Shown: positions 55,360 to 64,000 of the stretch, piece by piece
Position numbering within the stretch: the stretch's first letter is position 1
How the letters are laid out: the number at the start of each line of letters is the position of its first letter
Assembly (NCBI RefSeq): GCF_963678635.1
Contig: NC_087067.1
Span: 52,134,233-52,198,232 of the forward strand
From: Symsagittifera roscoffensis
Taxonomy: Eukaryota > Xenacoelomorpha > Acoela > Convolutidae
Reading direction: 5' to 3'
DNA: 64,000 nucleotides
Made by a program: the position numbers and the translations under genes
Notes under the pieces: model-generated
Told to the model about the DNA's origin: nothing
The model's input: only the letters and a program-made list of their open reading frames with translations
The model's database searches: none

Positions 55360-56601
55360 CTGTTTTGGCTCGTAGTGAACTGCGAAAAAACTTAAAAGTT
55401 GCCGAAAAAGTCCATGCTTAGATATGTAGTTCAAAGTAAGAGTGTCCTTACATAACGACTTTTAGAATCGAAACCGATTTATACAATAGCATTATAAAGT
55501 TTATCCTCAAATTTTATTATGGTCCATGATGTAAATAATTTTTTTTTCGAGAGAACAGCTATATCTTGAGTTTTCAGTGTTGCGTAGACTCAAGCAACCT
55601 GTAGAAATCTTATTTGGTTCAAGTAAATTAAACTTTTTTAAATCTTATAGGCAAAAATGCAACATGTTTTTTTCGTAGAAAAAACACTAGTTGCTGTTTA
55701 TTCCTTGATTTCATCATTGTTTTGCCCTTATTTCAGAAAATTGAAGTCAACAAAGACGCTCTGGTGTTTTTTCTTCTTTAAATTGATTTGAAGTTTTATT
55801 TTACATAAAAGACTCAACTCTTCACAGGCCTCAGTAACTTCGATCACTTCTTGTCGGGAAATATCAATCCAGTCATAATTTTGCTTGGACAATATTGATC
55901 ATTTAAAGCTTTGTTGCATGTCGTGTTAATCTGCATAATGTATTACGTGTTCAGCTTAAGTCAGTTAAAGATTGTAAACTAAGATATCTATCCTAAATCA
56001 CAGTATAAGAGCGTTTTTGAATAGTTTTAAAAATAGAAAGTTTTTTAAACAGCATAAAAAAGTTTTATATCAGCACAGAAGAAGCTAAAATACAAAATAT
56101 CGACCAGACGTTTGTAAAGTGTCATTGAACTCAGGAAAACCGAAAAAATATGTTTGAAATTTAAAAAATGCTAGGTTAAAAAGCAGAAATCTGTTACAAA
56201 AAGTTTTTAAAATAAGATTAGCCCAACGAGTGAAAAAAAAATTAAAACGTTATTTTTTATGATTGCGCTATGGTATTTTAAAAGTGTATCAGAAATCAGA
56301 GCAAACAATCATTCCCACTGATTGAGTAATTTGCACTTTCGTGACTCGAGAACTAAACTTGCTTTCTTTTTAGCAATTTGAATTGAACTTCAAAATAATA
56401 AATCAAAACTGGAACTGTCAAAAATCGAATTTGAGCGCGTAATAAATTTTGCTGAAATGAAGAACAATAGCTCATCACAACTTTTATAGGTGTCTTTACA
56501 ACGTTCATCCGCACTTAGCAAAAGAGGTTAAATAGAAGATTTTTGGAGCATCTGTTCTGTAATTTTAAAATTTAAGGTCAAATTATCAGTTCGAAATTTT
56601 T

Positions 56602-58058
56602 CTAAGCGGCTGGACAGTAGTCATTGCTCTGCACAGTGGCATGCAAGTTGTCCACTTTCACCCCAAGAGAAGCTAGCAGTCCCTTCAGATCGGCAATAAC
56701 ATCATCAGGGAGGGTCTTGGTTCTGGCCAGAATCCAAGCATCAACTGCGCCCACTTTATCCACACTGTCACATGAGTAGATCACAGCGTAGGAGGAAGTG
56801 TCCAGTCTGAAACGAAAACAGAACAATGATAAAATAAAAAGAAATCAATATTTTTATTGCCTACGGTAGACGTATTTTTGTTGAAATGCTGATGTTTTTA
56901 ACTTTGAATAGCATTGAATAATATTTCTGAAACGCAGATGTTTTTCAATTTTCTGAATAATAATGTTTTTTTTAGATAATTTTGTTTTCTATTATGATCT
57001 TTAAACTTCTTGTAATCAATAGGAGCAAAATGAAATTTGAAAATTTCACAGATATGAGTTGGCATAAGTGTTTTTGAACTTTAATAATTGAAATTATTCA
57101 ATGTAATTCAGCAGAAGAAAAAACTAGTTCTGCTACCCAATAATTCATGAGTATTAGTTTTTCGTGAATAAATTGTGGAAATGGAAAGCCATTTTACTAG
57201 ACAGATTTATTCCTTAAATTTTTTCAGAGAGAATTTTTTGGAGTCAGAACATTTTTTCAGCTTTTGGTCAAAACAATTACTTGCCTGATGATGTTGTAGT
57301 TAGGAGCGGTGGCGTTCTGGGATGGGTATCCTGAGAAGGAGACAATCAAAGCAGCCAGAGGAGGGTTGGGTTGAATGGCACTGCCCACTATTCCAGAGTA
57401 GCCATCTTTCCGCCCGTAGCCAGTGTTGTTTACCTGCACATAAGTGCCTGAAAAAGTAAAATTATGGAGGTAAAGTCAAATTTTTGTGAATTCTCGATTT
57501 TGTGATAGGTATGTTGATTTTTGAACTTGTTCTTAAACTAAGTTAAAGCCAATCTATTTCGGATTTTTCCAGTTATTGGCCACCCGATATAAGGGGATTT
57601 TAAATTTTTCAAAAAGAGGCGTAGGATATGAGAAAACTGTTGGAGAGCGCTGCTTGAGGGTGAGACAATTCTACCCAACCTAGAAAAATAACCACAAATT
57701 TTATGTAGTTCTTAAGCAGGGGCTTAGTGATGACCCGTATAGCTCGTTTACTGCTCATTTCCCCCGTGGGTAAACGGGTAACGGGTGCATAACCTAATTT
57801 TGTATTTTCATAAAATTGCTAACCATTTGGACCGTTTTCCAGTGTGTAGGTTGCAAAGACACACTCTTGTCCCGCTTCGAAGTTGGGCACCCTGTATATC
57901 TCGTACCACCTGCCCATGTAGTCTGCCAGATTGGGCAGGTCCACTATCAACCCACTGATGTCCGGACACTCGCCGATGAAGGGGGCAGCCAGAGTCAGAG
58001 TCAGAGTCAAGTTGAGACCCAAGAGGCTCACAAATAGGGATTGGACACTTGAGAACAT
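56602..58058 (-). CDS. Apolipoprotein-D-like lipocalin B, three exons
   Basis: Tandem paralogue of lipocalin A. Minus-strand exons 58058-57824, 57447-57285 and 56806-56602 give 200 residues. The signal peptide is MFSSVQSLFVSLLGLNL with three Leu-Thr pairs, one fewer than A. It keeps GRWYEIYRVPNFEAGQEC, TYVQVNNTGYGRKDGYSGIV, YAVIYSCD and WILARTKTLPDDVIADLKGL, ending NDYCPAA. Intron 2 begins AG|GCAAGT, a strong GC donor; it restores an Arg codon (AG+A) and lies at exactly the same place and phase as in A. Intron 2 is 478 bases, against 2.96 kb in A. The two proteins differ mainly by conservative changes, so both look functional. Both are read on the same strand, tail to head, with about 4.2 kb between A's start and B's stop. 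Confidence 0.9.
57650..57795 (+). repeat. SINE family A body, head missing
   Basis: Plus-strand words GCTTGAGGGTGA, ATGTAGTTCTTAAGCAGGGG and TTTCCCCCGTGGGTAAACGG match the body of the family A SINEs. The tRNA-like part is absent. It lies in intron 1 of the second lipocalin gene. Confidence 0.6.
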
Positions 58059-58215
58059 CTTTATTGATGTTTCAATTTCAAGCGGTGTTTGAATTATTGC
58101 TGATTAAGTTCCAAAATGATGGTATGCTTAATTGAAATGTCTTGGACTTAAACTGATGTTTGTATTTGTTGTTTGGCGGAAGTTGTTATATTTGTTCATG
58201 CCATGTACAGTATAT

Positions 58216-59770
58216 TACCCTTTTCAAATACCATCACCAAATGAAACGAAACGCAAAATGTTCCCTAAATTATAAAATTCGAAAATGAATTGTAAAGTTT
58301 GAATTATAATACAAACTTCGATTTTTTTTTCTCGTACAAAAACTCGTTATTTTTCTGCTCATTGATTTTTGTGTTAAGCTTCAATATCAGTTCCAGAGAC
58401 AAATCTTTAAAAAATGAATTTTTGTCGGAACGATTAAAAAATGAGAGAACAAAAGAAGAACAAAAGAGCGCATCCTTGTTGCGGCAAAATTGATCTGGTA
58501 ATGGAATTGGGCAATTTTTTAGCGCAAGTTTTTATCAGAAAAAAAAAACATTCATTCATTGCTGCTTCGTAAACTGGTTTTTCAGTATGTATGAAAATTT
58601 TTGCTTCAAAAGATCTACAAGGTCATGTTTTCTATAGATTCTCTAAATATTTGCTCTTGAAACAGCAGAGGTTAAAATCCTCTTCCAATGTCCCAAAAAT
58701 CTTTAGGCACTTTGTAGTATTTTGTTCATTTTTTCGTACTTTGCCGCTTTTTCTTTTCTTTTTAGAAATACATCCACTTCTCTGTGTGTTTTTAAAAGTA
58801 GTAATTGTCCTCGCGTGTATTTGTTTCGTACCGTACTCCTTTTCCACAGCTCACCGAGGGACCTGCATTTAGTTTTATCATAAATCACTACGAGGAAAAT
58901 ATGTGTCTCATAGGAGGAAAAAAACTGAATGTGATGGTGGAAAAGTGTACTCGAAACTTTAAATGAAATAAAAACCATTCTATGCCATCATACAAATTTT
59001 GACGCAAAAACTTAAATTTTCTACAAAGAAAACTTCATCCTTTATACTAATTTTTTCATCAGAAACCTTAATTGTTTCACTTGCGAGAGCAGCAAGTAAC
59101 TTGTAATCAGGAAATAGAACTTTTCCCGTAAACATTTTTTCTACAAAACTGTAAGAAAATAACTTGCTTGTTTATAGAACCTCAACAATTTCTAGGCCCA
59201 TTCGCAATTGGTTTTGCTGATTTTCGACTATATTGATTGGATTATTTTGTTACGCTTTATAGTAATCTTTTGTAATGCCTTATTTGAAAGGCAATTTTTT
59301 TTCATACACTTTCGAGGATGTGAAAATGGGTGGCGTCTTAGAGTTTCTAAAGAGTTGAAACTGTTTTCGGATAAACGGGTGTCTATCAAAATATGGTTGG
59401 CTTTTTTTCGTCGGGAATTGATACTGAATGGGCATTTAATGCTGATCAGTACCTTACTGCGTTTTCCTGAAAAGGAACATCGGACGAGATAACTGTATGA
59501 AGTTTTTGTAGATGGAATATTCCTTACCTCTTTTTGTCAAATACTTTTTTGAATATGCAGTTTCCGTCTCAGTTTCTATTCGCTAGCTTTTGATTCCTTT
59601 ACTAGCTTTTTATGGTACGTGTTGCGAAGCTCTGCCTTGCTTCTGTGTTAAAATGACCTTTTTTCATAGTTACAGACGGTTAAGAACACTGTTTGTTTGC
59701 CTGCCTCAATCAACATCAGCAAGGAATAAGGTTTAATTAACATTTTAAGCAAATTAACTATGAACAATCA
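58216..59770. other. Upstream of lipocalin B, no gene seen
   Basis: AT-rich, with only short open frames lacking known domains. A SINE family B tail scrap is near 59600-59650. Confidence 0.3.
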
Positions 59771-60110
59771 TGAAAAAAAGTTGATCAAAGTGGTTTCCGG
59801 AAGTGCAGATAGCCCTATTAGAACTCAGTTACTAGCGGTTCGAATGGTGCCAAAATTCAGTATATTCTAGACCTAGTTGAGGCAAGCTTAATAAGAACTC
59901 CAGATTTTCTGGAAACCTACTTCCAGTGTTATGCCCGAACCAAAAATTCCCCACACGAATTTTCGGATTTCGTTTTTCGGCGCCAACTAAACGCAGGGAG
60001 CCGAAACTATGGGAGTATGATGAGTAGTGACAAGGTGATTTATAACTTAAACGACATCCAACGATTGGATCTGAAATTATGAGTACTTTGGAAAAACACC
60101 CATTTGAACG
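59771..60110 (+). mobile_element. Possible gag-like retroelement remnant
   Basis: An open stretch without its own ATG includes TPDFLETYFQCYARTKNS and HEFSDFVFRRQL, a spacing reminiscent of gag capsid helices. It is short and isolated, and I cannot tie it to a family. It is a fossil if real. Confidence 0.25.
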
Positions 60111-60639
60111 GATATAGATAATTTACACAAAATTTTGAAAAATAGCGTTTTGGTTTTTTGGAGGCTGAAGACACTAGATACGAACTCCGAAAAAACGTAT
60201 GTAGAACCACTCCAACGACTCCTTTCAGTTTCAATAACCTTTTCACGTGAGAATGAAATGACTCATTGAACTGGGATAACTTGGGAATTATTGATGGGAT
60301 TTGGAGATTCTGAACCCGAATATGAAAAATTCACCCTCGTAACCGCAGGCTGACCCTTAAATGATGTTTGGACCAAAATTGCTTACAAAATTTTCAAAAT
60401 TGACACCTCAGGGACAATCATTAGTGTAACTAAAACCTAAATCGAAAAGTATAATAACGAATTGCAAACAGCCCATTCTTAGGCAAAACAATTACGCTGA
60501 GATTTTTTAGTTTATTAGAGATAAGGACTTATACTAAACTAGAATGAGTTAATTCTCACCAAAAGTTGAGATTAGTCTTTTCTGAAGTTAGCGAGATCTC
60601 CTAAAGTACCTCAAAAATATGTTATCTGCACAGACACTG

Positions 60640-63600
60640 TAAATTTTAGCAAGTCGAGCTGAGTAGTTTGGTCGAATAACTGATTGCAACAAGATAATAA
60701 GGGTTCTCTAGAGATGGGGAATCGTGTAATTGCACTAATTGAAGTTGAACTGCTATTAGTTACTTATGCTAATAAATCGCGCACCCTTTCTTTTGCTTAG
60801 TTTATTAGATTCTAATCTGGCCACTTAGAACCTTCTGTAATTGGAATAATTTTTATCTGAATTTAATGACAATTGGAAGCTCTTGCGGTCGTTAGAATAG
60901 ACGATACATCCATTTAAGCAGTATAAAAGGTGCAAGCGATAAAACACCATTCAGAATAGTTGTCAATAATTTAACATTTTTGGTATTGTGAGGAGTAGTG
61001 AATACTGGTCGCCCACTGAGTTCATTACCCAAGGGAGGGGTGCCAAAATTTAGGTGTGGGAACGGATCTAGAGAAGTAAACCCTAAATGTACCTTGGCGC
61101 TCCTAGGTGGGCCATACTCTCGATTGTTGTTGCTAAAATTTGCTGTTGTTGAACAAGAAGGACATCGATGGCCGAGGCTGCCTTGCCAACGGGCAGCAAA
61201 GGATATTTGGGTTCGGAGCGTTCAGACCCGATCAGTTTCCCCCTAACACTTACCAAAATTTAAGGAACTGGAGGAAACAGATTGCGTGGGTTGCAGATGT
61301 CAATCAATCGGAAGATGAACAAACTAGGATGGTGCTGCCCACCTGCTTAACGAGCTGAGTAATCGACAAGGTTACGATAGTGCCTGCCCACTTAAGTGAT
61401 GAAGTTATTGGCTTCCTGGAAGTTGTAGGCTTCCTACGCTTCCGGAAGCCGGCAGAATTGAATGAACAGGCAGAATTGGATGCCATTCCAGAAAAAAACC
61501 GAGGTCAACAGGGTGACAAGGAAGGTCTCACGCAATTTTCAAGGCGGGTCAGAGCGCTAGGTAGTGAGGCAAACAGATACAAGGGTGCGCAAGCGAGAGA
61601 TGACATGAAACGTGTGCAGTTCGTAGACGGTAAATTAGAATGTGAATTTCAGGAACTATTTGTGCGGAAGAACTCAAAAGTTTCACGCAGGAGTTAGCAT
61701 GAGCTCAGTAATCGAAGCTGGCAAAAGAATAGGAAAAGCCGGTCAAATAATGTATGAGACTTGCAGACCGTACCAGACCTGATGTATGGATCCATCAGAG
61801 ATGATTTGGAAATTTATCGCGCTAGACGACTTGAGACGGATCTTATAGGACTACGGAAGAACACTGACTAGAGGCTGGACGAACTAGCGTCGCAAATTCA
61901 GATGCAGAAGTTGTGGCACAATTACCTTATGAGGAACCAAAACGACCTTCTGCACAAATACAATGTATGACCGCATTGATGAGTAGGTTCGCAAACTCTG
62001 TTATCCCCGATCTCTACCAAGAACACTTACCCCAACAAGAACCAGTCCAGCCACTCAGGGAGTTATTCTACCACTAATATGTTATTAAAGGCCGAAATAA
62101 CCTGTCTTAAGGAGGCGTTCGCTATGGTGCAAAGAGAAATGGGAACCAGGGAAGCTGTTTTGATTGCGGTCAGACAGGTACAGGTCACAATTCAAAAGAG
62201 TGCCCCCGAAGCACATTGACCATGTAAATGACCGAGAACCGAAACAACAGAAAAATCTGGAGGAGAATTTGTGCCGGCCATTTTCAAAAGACCGCGGGAA
62301 ACCAGACGAGATGCCCCGACGGTCGATCACTCTACACAGAGGAGCAACCCACACAATTCCCCAGAGGAAAAGAGACATAGTGAGTTGATAATAGGATATG
62401 AGCAGGTGATGTCACTATTTCATCAATTACTCTCAGCATCAGTGGATAAGTGGTAGTCAGCGGTGAACATGCAACTAGAGACAAAGACATGCAACGAATT
62501 TGCCGATGTCACTCATGTACTATATGGCGGACCCTACGAGGCAATTGTGGATGCTTTCGTAAGCGGGACGTGTGTAGAAACACTATGGACATTGGAGCCA
62601 CGACTAACTTTTTCTGACGCGAGTTGGCTCTGAGCCTAAAAGACACGTCAGAGGTACGACATTACAAGGAACAGTCCTGAAACTTCAGAGGAACGGCTAG
62701 GCATTTAGAGACCGCTTACGGTAAAATGTTGACGGACGCATCACAACGAATTTAAAATTGGATCAATTGAAGACCATATTGACGCACTAGTGGTTCCCTG
62801 GCTGAAACTCAGATAATACATGGACTGCGCTCGACGAAAGAATACATAAGGTCTGTGAGTTTTTGTTGCGGCAGATTGTGGACCGGGCCGACGGAAGATT
62901 CTGCGTTCCGGTGTGTTATGTGATTCCCAAAATGGTTAGAGACAACTGTCCACGTAGCCGCCAGACATTGGAGGCAGACATTGTCGAGCAGTATCAAAGT
63001 CCACACCTGTGTGAAGGCAGAGTTAGGAGAGTTCGAGGACTATCGACCGAACGACGAAGTATCCGAAAGTTGGCCTGGTGTTTACGAGAATCAAAGTGTT
63101 CGGTTGGTTCAAACGGAACAGTAGGATGTTTCGCTAGAAAACTTTTTGAAAGAATAGGAAGACCCATCTGGGAGAACATAGCCGCATTTAGGGAGGTGGA
63201 AGACGACGAAGGAGATGCTATCCGCTGGGATCAAACACTCTGCGATTGCCTCGTTCCAGAATTAAGATGAAGCTCTTGGTCATTTGTTCTACTGGTCGGA
63301 GTTAACTGACGAAGAAGGGGACATGCCGTCGTTGGGACTAGTATCATCACAAAGGAATAGGCAATTTAGTACCGAACCGAAGAGTTGACTTACTGGTATC
63401 GACAAAACGAAATGAGTATAAGAGGTGAAATTTTCTGAAAGAAATGGTATCAGAGGGAGGCTCTCCGCCAGCGTTCCCGTTTCTGTTCCATCGGCTTGTC
63501 TGGAAGAGATCCTGAAGCAGCTGCATTCATCAGAAGCAAGGAGAGGACAACTCGCAGTTGAAGAGTCACTGGCTAGAATCCGGAAGAGAATCTGGTGGCC

Positions 63601-64000
63601 GACGATGAGGTCGGATGTTGAAAAAAAGGTTCAGAGGTGCCCACCAGAGTACAAAAAGAAATCGGAAGTGAGCGGCGGATCACGCTCATTTTGATTCAAG
63701 AATCAAGTTCAGTACGGTGGCAGTTTTTCTTTTGGGATCAGATACAAAGACAACAAACGCGAGAGCGAAGCATGTGCTTGTAAAAAAGGACGCAATCACG
63801 ATGTGAGTAATTTCAGTTCCTCTGATGTCAACGTGTTCTGCTGACGTGGCCCGCGAGATAGTCAAGAATTGGGCGTTGAATTCGAAGCTCCCAACGTCTT
63901 GCGCACAGATCAAGGGAAAAAATTTGGTGGTAAATTGATCCAAGAGATGTGCCGACTTTTGGGCATCGACAAAATCCAGACCTATCTGTTGAGAAGAAAC
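60640..64000 (+). mobile_element. Ty3/gypsy-like retroelement fossil, cut by window end
   Basis: A possible 5' LTR lies at about 60640-61005, with TATAAAA at 60922 and a primer-binding-like TGGTCGCCCACTGAG just after it. Gag-like sequence follows (about 61380-61700), then a nucleocapsid zinc knuckle (CFDCGQTG near 62153), uncertain middle parts, an integrase zinc-binding segment (about 63490-63650, RIWWPTMRSDVE) and integrase core-like sequence (RTDQGKKFGG near 63900). The order fits Ty3/gypsy. It is broken with multiple breaks, and its 3' LTR lies outside the window, so age cannot be judged from LTRs. Confidence 0.65.

Larger units (their letters stand above)
55360..58215. repeat. Segmental duplication, copy B (lipocalin B and flanks)
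   Basis: Matches 47780-52620 in the 3' flank (shared AACAGCT and GTAGAAAT words in order), all exons, intron 1 ends and the 5' flank. It lacks the large insertions seen in intron 2 of copy A. Confidence 0.7.

Noticed and set aside
57816-58037. Plus-strand frame with Ser-Gln repeats
   Set aside because: It is the antisense of lipocalin B exon 1 and its 6-bp signal-peptide repeat.

Overview
The window is AT-rich, intron-rich animal DNA. Splice sites can be read directly: GT-AG introns throughout, plus two GC-AG introns. The gene families (Smr domain, a BARD1-like ankyrin/BRCT protein, apolipoprotein-D-like lipocalins) point to a metazoan, probably an invertebrate. I cannot fix the phylum from sequence alone. 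Most of the window is repeats; I can support five host genes.

Layout. 1-3.3 kb: a decayed Ty3/gypsy-like fossil on the minus strand. 3.9-4.5 kb: the 3' part of a small Smr-domain gene. 5.3-8.8 kb: a second decayed gypsy-like fossil on the plus strand. 10.5-13.4 kb: a complete three-exon gene for a membrane-anchored single-domain Smr protein. Its second intron holds a 1.1-kb terminal-inverted-repeat element with TA flanks. 14.9-30.4 kb: a nested tandem array of two full copies and one partial copy of a 5.8-6.8 kb unit. Each unit is built from roughly 167-bp and 273-bp tandem repeats and tRNA-like segments. 30.5-39.2 kb: a BARD1-like gene whose introns hold LINE fragments, a hAT-type element with a perfect 8-bp target duplication, and other repeats. 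40.8-46.4 kb: a direct tandem duplication of about 3 kb carrying two tRNA-derived SINE families. 47.8-58.2 kb: a segmental duplication holding two paralogous lipocalin genes on the minus strand. Between them lie another SINE and a TCGA-rich stretch. 60.6-64 kb: a third gypsy-like fossil on the plus strand, cut by the window edge.

Function. The genes do not form an obvious pathway. The two Smr genes are probably diverged relatives of a nuclease family used in RNA quality control. One keeps the LDLHG motif and has gained an N-terminal membrane anchor. The other has Asn in place of the motif Asp. The BARD1-like protein has ankyrin repeats followed by two BRCT domains, as in the DNA-repair partner of BRCA1, but I find no RING domain here. 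The lipocalins are secreted ligand carriers. Their signal-peptide core is written by a 6-bp tandem repeat that differs in length between the two copies.

The strongest leads are the membrane-tethered Smr protein, the exon-like segments inside the hAT element within the BARD1-like gene, the conserved GC-AG introns and the repeat-coded signal peptide of the lipocalins, and the multi-scale tandem array.
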